Shown here: positions 1-8,735 of the stretch, piece by piece | How the letters are laid out: every line of letters starts with the position of its first letter | How positions within the stretch are numbered: position 1 is the stretch's first letter | Assembly: GCF_000718165.1 (NCBI RefSeq) | Contig: NZ_JOEY01000008.1 | Coordinates: 1 to 64,000, forward strand | From: Streptomyces fulvoviolaceus | GTDB taxonomy: Bacteria > Actinomycetota > Actinomycetes > Streptomycetales > Streptomycetaceae | Length of the DNA: 64,000 bases | Direction of reading: 5' to 3' | Position numbers and translations under genes: made by a program | The notes under the pieces: generated by a model | What the model saw: only the letters and a program-made list of their open reading frames with translations | Databases searched by the model: none | What the model was told of the DNA's origin: nothing

Positions 1-350
1 GTGGCGTACCCGCGTCCCCACGCCTCCGGCAGGAACAAGTAGCCGAGCTCGGTCTCCCCGGCCTCCCGGCGGTTGCCCGGACGCTCGGGGTCGTGCGGGT
101 CGAGCTGGATTGTGCCGATCGTCGTTCCGTCGAGCTCGACCACGAAGAAGCCAGGGCGCCGCCCGGGCACCTCGGGCACCGTGCGTTCGAGCTCGGCACG
201 CGGTCGGGGGCCACCGAGGTAGGTGCCCACCTCTGGCGAGGCGTTCAGCTCGATGACCGCCGCGCGGTCCCGGGCCTCGGACTCGCGGAGTACGAGCCGC
301 CCGGTCTTGATCGGGGCAGGTGGCCAGGCGAGGGCTCTGGGGTCGGTCAT
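1..350 (-). CDS. GNAT family N-acetyltransferase, RimJ/RimL-like (3' truncated by window edge)
   Basis: The minus-strand frame opens with ATG at 350 (MTDPRALAWPP) and stays open to base 1, so the C-terminal part lies outside the window. About 116 residues are visible. The start of a RimJ/RimL-type acyl-CoA N-acyltransferase is recognisable: TGRLVLRE, then ELNASPEVGTYLGG, FVVELDGTTIGTIQL and GETELGYLFLPEAWGRGYAT. The last block is the usual beta4-beta5 region leading into the acetyl-CoA pyrophosphate-binding loop. Members acetylate the N-terminus of a protein or a small amine; the substrate cannot be read from the sequence. It is transcribed away from the 681-1052 gene. Confidence 0.85.
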   Translation of the reverse strand, partial: MTDPRALAWPPAPIKTGRLVLRESEARDRAAVIELNASPEVGTYLGGPRPRAELERTVPEVPGRRPGFFVVELDGTTIGTIQLDPHDPERPGNRREAGETELGYLFLPEAWGRGYA

Positions 351-554
351 GCCGGCCAACCTAACCAGCAGGCTCAGAAGCGATCAAGACTCGCCGACCG
401 ATCGACCCACCGGCCCGGGGCCTCACCCTCACCGACGGGGCCGGGCCCGACGAGCCAGACATCCCTCCTCGCCGATTGGTGTCCACTCCTTGCCCCACTC
501 TGCGCTCACCCGCTCGAACCCACGTCCCCGACCTCCGGTATCCCGACCGCACAC

Positions 555-599
555 CCGCAAGTTCACCGCGCTGCGCCTTCAGAAATTGCGAACTTGCGG
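555..599 (+). repeat. Perfect 10-bp inverted repeat (stem-loop)
   Basis: CCGCAAGTTC at 555-564 is exactly complementary to GAACTTGCGG at 590-599, with 25 bases between. The element sits about 80 bp upstream of the GTG start at 681. As RNA it would be a stable stem-loop; as DNA it could be two half-sites for a dimeric regulator. There is no T-tract after it, so a terminator is unlikely. Confidence 0.6.
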
Positions 600-607
600 C
601 GGAGTGA

Positions 608-624
608 CTGACACAGGGTGTCAG
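608..624 (+). promoter_or_regulatory. Palindromic candidate operator CTGACAC-N3-GTGTCAG
   Basis: CTGACAC (608-614) and GTGTCAG (618-624) form a perfect 7/3/7 palindrome 57 bp before the start of the 681-1052 gene. This size and symmetry are typical of TetR- or MarR-type operators. No cognate regulator is encoded nearby, so the bound protein is unknown. Confidence 0.45.
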
Positions 625-680
625 CCATGGGGTCGTAGCGTCATCTGCGCGCAAGGCCCCGACCTCCAGGGAGACACCAC

Positions 681-1052
681 GTGATCACCGGATACGTCAT
701 CGGCGAGAGCCTCCGCCCCGGCGCGGTGTTCGAGCCGCGCGGACTGCGGCTGCGGAAAGTCAGCCGGCTCGACGTCGGCGCGAGCGCCACCGCCGCGCAG
801 CCGCAGCTGTGGACGCTCGTCGAGTGGGAGACCGACGGTGAGGACGTCGCCGGGCTCGCGGACGCGTTCGCCGAGGCTTTGGAGCCGGCGAACGGCTGGT
901 ACGCCGATTTCACCGCCGGGGACGAGCGCGTTGTCGTCTTCGCCGGGAAGGTCTTCCGCCATCGGCGCGGCGACGAGGCGGGCCGCGCCGAGGCGATCGC
1001 GTACGGACGGTCGGTGGGTACTCCGGAGCATCAGCTCGACTGGAAGGAGTGA
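681..1052 (+). CDS. Conserved hypothetical protein, about 123 aa
   Basis: The GTG start at 681 follows a purine-rich AGGGAGA site (669-675). The 123-residue product has no signal peptide or membrane segment and is acidic in its middle (VEWETDGEDVAGLADAFAEAL). It ends in a short basic and then polar tail (KVFRHRRGDEAGRAEA ... TPEHQLDWKE). I do not recognise a named domain; the alternating strand/helix pattern suggests a small soluble alpha/beta protein. Its last 22 bases overlap the 3' end of the convergent LLM oxidoreductase gene. Two inverted repeats lie in its upstream region. Confidence 0.7.
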   Translation: MITGYVIGESLRPGAVFEPRGLRLRKVSRLDVGASATAAQPQLWTLVEWETDGEDVAGLADAFAEALEPANGWYADFTAGDERVVVFAGKVFRHRRGDEAGRAEAIAYGRSVGTPEHQLDWKE

Positions 1053-2179
1053 CCTCGCCTGCGCCATTCCTGCGCGAGCAGTTGGTAGGAGCGGACCCGG
1101 TCCGCGTGGTCGTGGGTGATCGTCGTGATGAGCAACTCGTCGGCCTGCGTGGCTTCTTGGAGCTGTTCCAGGCGGTCGGCGACCCGGCCCGGGGAGCCGA
1201 CGAACTGCGTGTCGAGACGGTCCTGGACGAGCGCCCGGTCCGCGTCGGACCAGACGTGGGACCGGGCCTCCTCGGGGGTCGGGAACTCGATGGCACCCTC
1301 GGCGGTGCGGATGCTGCGGACCCACAGGCCGTAGCCGGTGGCGAGCTCACGGGCGCCGGAGTCGTCCTCGGCGACGACGACGTCCGCGGAGACGCTGACG
1401 TACGGCTTGTCGAGGACGTCGGACGGCTGGAAGGCGGCGCGGTAGCCCTCGGCCGCCTCCAGGACCGTGCCCGGACTGACGTGGTAGTTCGCCGCGAACC
1501 GCAGCCCGCGGGCGCCCGCGACCTCGGCGCTCTGGCCGCCGCTGCTGCCGAGGATCCACACCTCGACGTCGGCGCCCTCGCCCGGTACGACGTGCGCCTC
1601 GACGCCCTCCGCGGAGCGGTAGGTGCCCGCGAGCAGGGCGAGGAGGTCGTCGATCTGCTCGGCGTAGTCCTGCGACTCGGCGCCCGGCAGCAGGAGCAGT
1701 CTGCGCTGCAGGGCGATGCGGGGCGAGCCCAGCAGGTACTCGAAGGAGAAGCGGGGCGGGATCCGCAGGCCGTTCGGGGCGCGGCCGTCGACTACCGGGG
1801 TCGCGGTCGGCAGCGGCGCCTTGGGCTGTCCCGGCGGGCGGCCGCCGGAGCGGCCCAGGCCCAGGTCGAACCGGCCGGGGTGCAGCGTGTCGAGCAGGCC
1901 GAACTCCTCCACCGTGGACAGTGCGGTGCGGTGGCCGAGTTGTACGGCGCCGGAGCCGAGCCGGATCGTGGAGGTGGCGGAGGCGGTGAGCGCGAGGACG
2001 ACCGCGGGGGACGTACCCGCGACGCCCGGGTTGAGATGGTGTTCGGCGAACCAGTAGCGGGCGTATCCGAATTGCTCCGTCTGCCGGGCGAGGTCGATGG
2101 AGTTGCGCAGCGCCTCTGCCGCCGTGGAACCGGACGAGATCGGGACCAGGTCGAGGACGCCGAGGGGGATGTCAGACAT
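1031..2179 (-). CDS. LLM class flavin-dependent oxidoreductase (MsnO8-like)
   Basis: This is a 382-residue bacterial-luciferase-fold (TIM barrel) monooxygenase. Family marks include PLGVLDLVPISSG at the N-terminus, YARYWFAEHH (about 39-48), IRLGSGAVQL, HPGRFDLGLGRSGGRPPG, and LGSSGGQSAEVAGARGLRFA in the second half. Such enzymes use reduced FMN or F420 and O2 to hydroxylate or cleave organosulfur and related compounds. It is the last of four consecutive LLM genes. Its ATG at 2179 overlaps the stop of the preceding gene by 8 bp, so translation is probably coupled. A GGGGAG element sits before the start. Being downstream of a cysteine-type leader peptide supports a desulfurising role, but the substrate is unknown. 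Confidence 0.9.
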   Translation of the reverse strand: MSDIPLGVLDLVPISSGSTAAEALRNSIDLARQTEQFGYARYWFAEHHLNPGVAGTSPAVVLALTASATSTIRLGSGAVQLGHRTALSTVEEFGLLDTLHPGRFDLGLGRSGGRPPGQPKAPLPTATPVVDGRAPNGLRIPPRFSFEYLLGSPRIALQRRLLLLPGAESQDYAEQIDDLLALLAGTYRSAEGVEAHVVPGEGADVEVWILGSSGGQSAEVAGARGLRFAANYHVSPGTVLEAAEGYRAAFQPSDVLDKPYVSVSADVVVAEDDSGARELATGYGLWVRSIRTAEGAIEFPTPEEARSHVWSDADRALVQDRLDTQFVGSPGRVADRLEQLQEATQADELLITTITHDHADRVRSYQLLAQEWRRRGHSFQSS

Positions 2180-3245
2180 GGGCGGGCTCCCCGAGTACTG
2201 GTCCCCAGTGGAAGGGCGGATCCGGGATCTCCCGCCGCAGCACCGGGGCGACCTCGGCCTGGAAGCGCTCCAGCGAGTCCCGGTGCTGAGCGTCGGTCAA
2301 CCCGCTTGCGTCGGCGTGCAGATGCAGGACCGTGTGCCCGAACTGCTCGTGATAGCGCCGCACCTTCTCAACGATCTGCTGCGGGCTGCCGATGAGGGCG
2401 GAGCTCCGCTCCACGAAGTCCTCCACGGTGTCGAAGACCACCGGCAGACCGAACTGCTTCTGGAACGCCAGCGTCGCCTCGAAGATCGGCCGGTACACCT
2501 TGAGCGCCTCCTGGGAGGTGCGGGTCACCAGGAGCCCGGCCGTGCCGGCGCCGACCGCGATGTCGGCCGGGTCGTGGCCGTAGAACTCCCAGCGCTCGCG
2601 GTAGTAGCGGATCAACTCGGCATACGGCTCTATCGGGTTGGTGACGTTGGCCGAGAACAGTGGGTCGCCGTAGCGCGCGGCCAGGTCCACCGACTCCTTG
2701 CTGGTGGCGCTGCCGTGCCAGACCCGGATCGGCCGCTGGTACGGCCGCGGCCACACCTCGGCGTCCTTCAGCTCCGGCCGGAAACGGGTCTTCGCGCTGA
2801 CCTTGTCCTGCCGCCAGATCTGCCGGAACACCTCGTAGCTCTCGGCGTTGCGGTCCCACTGGTCCTCGGGCGTGACCTGGAACAGCTCGCGCTGGGCGGC
2901 CCCGTTGCCCTTGCCGACGATCAGGTCCAGGCGGCCCTCGGAGAGGTGGTCGAGGGTGGCGTAGTCCTCGTAGGCGCGCACCGGGTCCAGCAGGCTCAGC
3001 GTCGTCACGGCGGTGAAGAGGCGGATGCGCTTCGTCAGTGCGGCGATGTGGCTGAGTACGACGGTCGGCGAGGAGGAGATGAACGGCCGCTCGTGCCTCT
3101 CCCCCACCCCGAAGCCGTCGAAGCCCAACTCCTCGGCCAGCAGGGCGTTGTCGAGCACCTCGCGGAAGCGGTCGTGGGTCGGCTTCTGTACGCCGGTGAT
3201 CGGGTCCGGGCGGTGCACGATCAGCGTGATGGCGAGGAACTTCAC
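2172..3245 (-). CDS. LLM class flavin-dependent oxidoreductase
   Basis: The start chosen is GTG at 3245 (VKFLAITLIVHRP), which overlaps the upstream TGA in a GTGA junction; a longer in-frame extension reads through the neighbour in the wrong frame and was rejected. The product is 357 residues with a luciferase-like fold: LAEELGFDGFGVGERHE, ALTKRIRLFTAVTTLSLLDP, LSEGRLDLIVGKGNG, VWHGSATSKESVDLAARYGD. The RLDLIVGKGNG block is characteristic of the alkanal/alkanesulfonate monooxygenase side of the family. It is the third LLM gene of the operon. A flavin reductase partner is not encoded in the window, so reduced flavin must come from elsewhere. Confidence 0.9.
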   Translation of the reverse strand: MKFLAITLIVHRPDPITGVQKPTHDRFREVLDNALLAEELGFDGFGVGERHERPFISSSPTVVLSHIAALTKRIRLFTAVTTLSLLDPVRAYEDYATLDHLSEGRLDLIVGKGNGAAQRELFQVTPEDQWDRNAESYEVFRQIWRQDKVSAKTRFRPELKDAEVWPRPYQRPIRVWHGSATSKESVDLAARYGDPLFSANVTNPIEPYAELIRYYRERWEFYGHDPADIAVGAGTAGLLVTRTSQEALKVYRPIFEATLAFQKQFGLPVVFDTVEDFVERSSALIGSPQQIVEKVRRYHEQFGHTVLHLHADASGLTDAQHRDSLERFQAEVAPVLRREIPDPPFHWGPVLGEPAHV

Positions 3246-4618
3246 GACGCCACCCGCGCGCCCGCGGCCTCGGCGTCGGGGTGGGCCAGGCCCAGGTGGT
3301 CGCGCAGGGTCGGGCCCTCGTACTCGGTGCGGAAGACGCCCTGTTCCTGGAGCAGCGGGACGACCTTGTCGGCGAAGACGTCGAGGCCGGTCGGGGTGAT
3401 GTGCGGGACGAGGATGAAGCCGTCGCTGGCGTCGGCCTGGACGTAGTCGTTGATGGTCTTCGCGACGGTGGCCGGGGAGCCGATGAAGTTCTGCCGGTTG
3501 CCGGTCTCGATGACCAGGTCGCGGATCGACCAGTTGTTGGCAGCGGCGCGCTCGCGCCACTCGCGGGCGGTGGCCAGCGGGTCGCGGTACATCCGGACCT
3601 GGGCCCGGCCCTGGGATATATGGGTGCCGCTGACGTCCGGGTCGACGTCGGGCAGGGGGCCCTCCGGGTCGTACGAGGACAGGTCCCGGTTCCAGACGAA
3701 CTCCAGGTGCTTGAGGGCCGTGGCCCCGCTGACCTGCTGGCGACGGACCTCCTTGGCCAGCTCCTCCGCCTCGGCGTCGGTGTCGCCGAGGATGAAACTG
3801 GCGGCGGGCAGGATCTTGAGCTGGTCGTGGCTGCGGCCGTACTTGGCGAGGCGGTTCTTGACGTCCGTGTAGAAGGCCTGGCCGTCGTCGAGGGTGGCGT
3901 ACCGGCTGAAGATCGCGTCGGCACTGGAGGCGGCGAACTCGCGGCCCTCGTCGGAGTCGCCGGCCTGGAAGATGACGGGGCGGCCCTGCGGGGAGCGCGG
4001 GACGTTGAACTGGCCGTGGATGTCGAAGTGTTGGCCGGTGTGGACGAAGGAGCCGGCCTTCGCGTCGTTCAGGAAGGTGCCGGTCGCCTGGTCGGCGAGG
4101 ATCTCGTCGCCGTGCCAGGAGTCGAAGAGTTCGTTCGTGGTGGCGAGGAACTCCTTGGCACGGGAGTAGCGCTCGTCCTGCGGGAGGAAGCCGCCGCGGC
4201 GGAAGTTCTCGCCGGTGAAAGCGTCCCAGGAGGTGACGACGTTCCAGGCGGAGCGGCCGCCGGAGAGGTGGTCGAGGCTCGCGAACTGGCGGGCCACCTC
4301 GTAGGGCTCGTTGAAGGTGGAGTTGATGGTGCCGGTCAGGCCGAGGTGCTCGGTGACGGCGGCGAGCGCGGCAAGGACGGTGAAGGTGTCGGGGCGGCCG
4401 ACGACGTCCAAGTCGTAGATCTTTCCGCCCTGTTCGCGCAGCCTGAGGCCCTCGGCGAGGAAGAGGAAGTCGAACTTGGCGCGTTCGGCGGTCTGCGCGA
4501 AGTGCACGAAGGAGCTGAACTCGATGTGGCTGCCGGCCGCGGGGTCGCTCCACACGGTGGTGTTGTTGACGCCGGGGAAGTGCGCGGCCAGGTGGATCTG
4601 CTTCAGGGGCTTGGTCAT
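3242..4618 (-). CDS. NtaA/DmoA/SnaA family FMN-dependent monooxygenase
   Basis: This 458-residue protein has the hallmarks of the NtaA/SnaA/DszA/SoxA branch of LLM monooxygenases: IHLAAHFPGVNNTTVW at the N-terminus, FDFLFLAEGLRLRE, TGTINSTFNEPYEVARQFASLDHLS, GRSAWNVVTSWD, and GRPVIFQAGDSDEGREFAA. Members use FMNH2 supplied by a separate reductase to oxidise aminopolycarboxylates, dibenzothiophene sulfone or dimethyl sulfide. It is the second LLM gene, 21 bp after 4640-5836. Its stop overlaps the next start (GTGA). A GGAAGGA ribosome-binding site precedes ATG 4618. The leader-peptide context points to a sulfur compound as substrate rather than EDTA/NTA-type chelators. Confidence 0.92.
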   Translation of the reverse strand: MTKPLKQIHLAAHFPGVNNTTVWSDPAAGSHIEFSSFVHFAQTAERAKFDFLFLAEGLRLREQGGKIYDLDVVGRPDTFTVLAALAAVTEHLGLTGTINSTFNEPYEVARQFASLDHLSGGRSAWNVVTSWDAFTGENFRRGGFLPQDERYSRAKEFLATTNELFDSWHGDEILADQATGTFLNDAKAGSFVHTGQHFDIHGQFNVPRSPQGRPVIFQAGDSDEGREFAASSADAIFSRYATLDDGQAFYTDVKNRLAKYGRSHDQLKILPAASFILGDTDAEAEELAKEVRRQQVSGATALKHLEFVWNRDLSSYDPEGPLPDVDPDVSGTHISQGRAQVRMYRDPLATAREWRERAAANNWSIRDLVIETGNRQNFIGSPATVAKTINDYVQADASDGFILVPHITPTGLDVFADKVVPLLQEQGVFRTEYEGPTLRDHLGLAHPDAEAAGARVAS

Positions 4619-4639
4619 GGGTCTTGAGGTCCTTCCGGC

Positions 4640-5836
4640 TCAGGCGGCGGCGTAGCGGTTGGCGGGGCGGGGCAGGCCCAGCAGTCCGCGCAGGGTGTCG
4701 GCCTCATAGGCGCGGCGGAAGGCGCCACGGCGCTGGAGTTCGGGGACCAGGCCCCGGGTGACCGCCGGGAGGTCGTGGCCGAGGACGGCGGGCCGCAGCC
4801 GGAAGCCGGTGAGCCCGGCCTCCTGCAACTCGACGAGCAGATCGGCGAGTTGGGCGGGGGTACCGGCGAAGATACGGGCGTCGCTGGTGTACGGCTCCCC
4901 CGCGAGGGCGTCGAGACGGTCCCGGCGGGCCGCGGCCTCGGCCGGGTCGTCGTCGAGGAAGACCACCAAGTCGCCGAAGACGTGCAGGAGTTCGTCGGCA
5001 CGGCCCGCTCCGGCCTGCTCGGCGCGGATCTCCGCGACGATCGCGCGGGCCTGGTCGGCGGCGTGCGGCGTGACGTAGCCGACGTCGGTCGCGCGGGCCA
5101 CCAGGCGGTACGGCACGGTGTCGTGGGCGAGAGCGGTGACGAGGGGCTGGCCCTGCGGCGGGCGGGGCGTGATGGAGGGGCCCTTGACGCTGAAGTGCCT
5201 GCCCTCGAAGTCGATGTAGTGCAGCTTGTCCCGGTCGACGAAGCGGCCGGTGGCGACGTCCCGGATCTCCGCGTCGTCCTCCCAGCTGTCCCAGAGGCGG
5301 CGCACGGCCTCGACATAGTCGGCGGTCTCGTCGAAGAGGTCGGTCACCAGGTCCCGGGTGTCCGGGCTGTCGTAGGCCTCGATGCGCGGGATGGTGCGGC
5401 GGCCGAAGTGCGCGGCCTCGTTCGGGCGGGCGGTGATCTGCACCCGTAGGCCTGCCCGGCCGGTGCTGACGTAGTCGAGGGTGGCGATGGCCTTGGAGAG
5501 GTGGAAGGGCTCCGTGTGGGTGACCACCGCGGTCGGGACCAGGCCTATGTGTCGGGACAGCGGGGCGATGCGGGCCGCGATCAGGACGGCGTCCAGGCGG
5601 CCGCGCACCTGGTCGGTGCGTTCGTCCGGGTCGAGGAAGTGGGAGGACTGCGGGCCGAGGCCGTCCTCGATGGTGACGAAGTCGAGGAGGCCGCGTTCGG
5701 CCTCGGCGACCAGGTCGGCCCAGTAGCCGGCGGTGAGCAGGTCGCGGGGGCGGGCGACCGGCTCGCGCCAGGAGGCGGGGTGCCAGCCGGTGCCGTCCAG
5801 GGCGACGGCGAGGTGCAGCGAAGAAGAAGGGGACAC
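4640..5836 (-). CDS. LLM class flavin-dependent oxidoreductase, first of four
   Basis: The open frame extends to 5908, but GTG 5836 (VSPSSSLHLAVALDG) is preferred. It is preceded by AGGAAGG and begins where LLM homology begins. The 398-residue product has LLM blocks: LDGTGWHPASWRE, RGLLDFVTIEDGLG, LSRHIGLVPTAVVTHTEP, STGRAGLRVQITA and GPSITPRPPQGQPLVTALAHD. The SITPRPPQGQP block places it near the NtaA/DmoA group. A 28-codon leader ORF ends 76 bases upstream, so expression is probably controlled by attenuation. The frame between leader and start is open but looks non-coding. Confidence 0.88.
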   Translation of the reverse strand: MSPSSSLHLAVALDGTGWHPASWREPVARPRDLLTAGYWADLVAEAERGLLDFVTIEDGLGPQSSHFLDPDERTDQVRGRLDAVLIAARIAPLSRHIGLVPTAVVTHTEPFHLSKAIATLDYVSTGRAGLRVQITARPNEAAHFGRRTIPRIEAYDSPDTRDLVTDLFDETADYVEAVRRLWDSWEDDAEIRDVATGRFVDRDKLHYIDFEGRHFSVKGPSITPRPPQGQPLVTALAHDTVPYRLVARATDVGYVTPHAADQARAIVAEIRAEQAGAGRADELLHVFGDLVVFLDDDPAEAAARRDRLDALAGEPYTSDARIFAGTPAQLADLLVELQEAGLTGFRLRPAVLGHDLPAVTRGLVPELQRRGAFRRAYEADTLRGLLGLPRPANRYAAA

Positions 5837-5912
5837 GGATGGGTGCCTTCCTGGAGGTCCGTACGAGATCACCGGCCCGCAGAAGGGCAGGGCACGGCGG
5901 TGAAGCAACGGG

Positions 5913-5999
5913 TCAGGAGCAACAGAGCGCGCCGGCCACGCGCTGGAGATCGATGTGGGGCCGGGTGTGGAGGTGGACGGCGTGGAAGGTGTGCGTCAC
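5913..5999 (-). CDS. Cysteine-type leader peptide (CysLP-like), 28 aa
   Basis: This short ORF is read VTHTFHAVHLHTRPHIDLQR followed by VAGALCCS. The GTG start at 5999 has an ideal AAGGAGGTGA ribosome-binding site eight bases upstream. The core RPHIDLQRVAGALC is the motif of the many small 'putative leader peptide' genes found before sulfur-assimilation operons in Streptomyces. Adjacent Cys codons near the end would stall ribosomes when charged tRNA-Cys is scarce. That would change folding of the 76-base gap before the LLM operon at 5836. The role is inferred from the motif and from established work on cysteine-responsive leader ORFs in mycobacteria. Confidence 0.8.
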   Translation of the reverse strand: MTHTFHAVHLHTRPHIDLQRVAGALCCS

Positions 6000-6055
6000 G
6001 GCCGTCACCTCCTTCTTCCGGGCGCGCGACGGCGCCTCGCGGATCTCGTCGTGAG

Positions 6056-6817
6056 TCACAACGCCGTGGCCTCGCGCGATGTTCCCGTTCGTCGTGTGCG
6101 TACTCGGAGGATGGTGGACCGGCGGCGCAGGGTGAAACCGATCGACTCGTACAGCCGGATCGCGGCGGTGTTGTCCGCGGCGGCGTGCAGGAACGGGGTG
6201 TCGCCGCGCTCCCGGATGCCCGCGGCGACCGCGCGGATCAGCCGGGTCGCGAGGCCCCGGCCGCGGTGCTCCGGATCGGTGCAGACCGCGCTGATCTCTG
6301 TCCAGCCGGGCGGGCGGATCCGCTCTCCGGCCATGGCGATCAGCCGTCCCCGCTCACGAATGCCGAGGTAGGTGCCGAGTTCGACCGTCCGCTCGAGGAA
6401 CGGGCCCGGCCGGGTGCGCGCGACCAGGTCCAGGATCTCGGGGACGTCGTCGGGTCCGAGCCGTACCGCCTCGGGGGCGGGCTCGGCCCGCAGCGCGGTG
6501 TCGACGAACTGCACACCCGTCCCGCCGCCGACCGCCTCCCAGCCGTCGGGGACCTTCTCGACGGGCTTGATCCGTACGACGGTCTCCGGGCCGACGAGTG
6601 TGCGCAGGTCGGCCCAGGCGGCCGGGTCCCCGGGATCGGCGAGGGCCGCGAAGGCGTAGACGTCGGCCGGGTAGCGGGCCGCCCTGCCGACGCGTTCGGC
6701 GAGGTGGGCGTGCGGGCCGTCGAGGGCGGCCCAGACGGCGTTGTCGAGGATGGGTACGTCGGCCACGGACGGGGCCGTGGGTGCTCCGCCTCCGCGGACT
6801 TCGGTCTGATGGGCCAC
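6056..6817 (-). CDS. GNAT family N-acetyltransferase
   Basis: This gene encodes a 253-residue GNAT protein with an FR47-like C-terminal half: TEISAVCTDPEHRGRGLATR is the acetyl-CoA-binding motif A, followed by LIRAVAAGIRERGDTPFLHA and NTAAIRLYESIGF, the motif B signature. The N-terminal half (PILDNAVWAALDG, VRIKPVEKVPDGWEAV) matches a family of two-lobed actinobacterial acetyltransferases. Start GTG 6817 is chosen for its AGAGAGGA site; ATG 6850 in the same frame would add 11 residues but lacks a site. It follows the ABC binding-protein gene in the same direction and may modify the imported compound. Confidence 0.85.
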   Translation of the reverse strand: MAHQTEVRGGGAPTAPSVADVPILDNAVWAALDGPHAHLAERVGRAARYPADVYAFAALADPGDPAAWADLRTLVGPETVVRIKPVEKVPDGWEAVGGGTGVQFVDTALRAEPAPEAVRLGPDDVPEILDLVARTRPGPFLERTVELGTYLGIRERGRLIAMAGERIRPPGWTEISAVCTDPEHRGRGLATRLIRAVAAGIRERGDTPFLHAAADNTAAIRLYESIGFTLRRRSTILRVRTRRTGTSREATAL

Positions 6818-6875
6818 GGAGGCGGAGTCCTCTCTTAACTCAACTTGCATGTGCTGTCGGCCAGATGACGATCGA

Positions 6876-7898
6876 TCAGGAGTTGGTCAGCGGCAGTCCG
6901 GGGGGATTGACCTCGGACTTGGCGACGGCCTCGTTGGAGAGGTTCCAGGCGGCGAGCCACTTGGCGTACTGACCGTTCTCGATCAGGTAGTTGATGGCGT
7001 CGGCGAGGGGCTTGGCGAGTCCGCTGTCCTTCTTCGCCGTCGCGGCGATCAGGCCCTGGAGCGACTCACCGGCACCGGAGAACTGGCCCGCGATACGGGT
7101 CGCCTGGGGCGTGCCGGCGGTCTTCGCGGCGTGGTAGGCGAGATTCGGGTTGGGGCCGAAGTAGGCGTCGATCTTGCCGCTGCTCAGCGCCAGGTAGAGG
7201 CTGTTGGTCTCCTGGAAGTACTTGACGGTGAGGGGCTTCTTGCCCTCCTTGGCCAGCTTCGCCTTCCACTCCAGGAGGATCTTCTCCTGGTTGGTGCCGT
7301 TGCCGACGGAGACCGTCTTGCCGGCGAGGCTCTCGTAATTGCCGTCGAACTTCCAGGTGTTGTCCTTCTTCACCTCGAAGGCGAGGTCGTCCTTGCGGTA
7401 GGAGGCGAACTCGTACTTCTGCTTGCGCTCCTCGGTGTCGGTGACGTTGGAGAAGGCCACGTCGACCTTGCCGCTGTCGAGGCCGATGAACAGGTTCTCC
7501 CAGGTCGACCGCTGCACCTCGGGCTCGAGACCGAAGACGGCGGCCACCAGTCGGCCGAGGTCGGGCTCGGAGCCCGTGATCGTCTTCTGGTCGTCTCCCA
7601 CGAAGCCGAGCGGCGGGCTGCCGGAGGGCAGCGTGCCGGATCCGATCACCAGCTTGCCGCTCTTCTTGAGGGCGGCGGGCAGTTCGGCGCTGATGGACTT
7701 CACCTCGGAGACCTTCAACTCGGTCTCCTTCGCGGCACCGTTGGACAGCTGTCCCACGGTGACCGTGCCGGCGGCGTCGGTCTTGGTGGCGGCGTCGCTC
7801 TCGCCTCCGCAGGCGGCGAGCCCGGCGGCGAGGGCGGTGACGGCGGTCGCCGCGGTGATGCCGCGTATCAGGCTGCGTCGAGTGAGGTTGCTGGGCAT
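6876..7898 (-). CDS. ABC transporter substrate-binding lipoprotein, polar amino acid / cystine type
   Basis: This is a 340-residue secreted lipoprotein. The N-terminus has a twin-arginine-like TRRSLIRG followed by a hydrophobic stretch and a lipobox LAAC with Cys30. The mature part is a family 3 solute-binding fold: GKLVIGSGTLPSGSPPLGFV, DQKTITGSEPDLGRLVAAVFG, KVDVAFSNVTDTEERKQKYEF, KTVSVGNGTNQEKILLEW and SSGKIDAYFGPNPNLAY. It captures a small polar ligand and delivers it to the permease at 8732-9715. It lies 51 bp after the ATPase gene. Cystine, another sulfur amino acid or a related compound is the likely ligand, judging from leader peptides and monooxygenases around it. Confidence 0.9.
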   Translation of the reverse strand: MPSNLTRRSLIRGITAATAVTALAAGLAACGGESDAATKTDAAGTVTVGQLSNGAAKETELKVSEVKSISAELPAALKKSGKLVIGSGTLPSGSPPLGFVGDDQKTITGSEPDLGRLVAAVFGLEPEVQRSTWENLFIGLDSGKVDVAFSNVTDTEERKQKYEFASYRKDDLAFEVKKDNTWKFDGNYESLAGKTVSVGNGTNQEKILLEWKAKLAKEGKKPLTVKYFQETNSLYLALSSGKIDAYFGPNPNLAYHAAKTAGTPQATRIAGQFSGAGESLQGLIAATAKKDSGLAKPLADAINYLIENGQYAKWLAAWNLSNEAVAKSEVNPPGLPLTNS

Positions 7899-7949
7899 GG
7901 CTGTCCTTGTCGTGTGGCTCGGTGAGGGCGGGTGCAGAAGGGGTGGTTG

Positions 7950-8731
<782 letters not shown>

Positions 8732-8735
<4 letters not shown>

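Larger units (their letters stand above)
351..680. other. Non-coding divergent intergenic region
   Basis: This stretch separates the leftward acetyltransferase from the rightward gene at 681. No convincing coding frame was seen on either strand. It contains GC-rich complementary stretches around 410-450 and two clear inverted repeats nearer the rightward gene, listed separately at 555-599 and 608-624. Promoters for both flanking genes should lie here. Confidence 0.6.

Noticed and set aside
1049..2395. Plus-strand 448-codon frame opposite the first LLM oxidoreductases
   Set aside because: Antisense shadow: the product is a Gly/Arg/Val-rich sequence with no domain and overlaps two well supported minus-strand genes.
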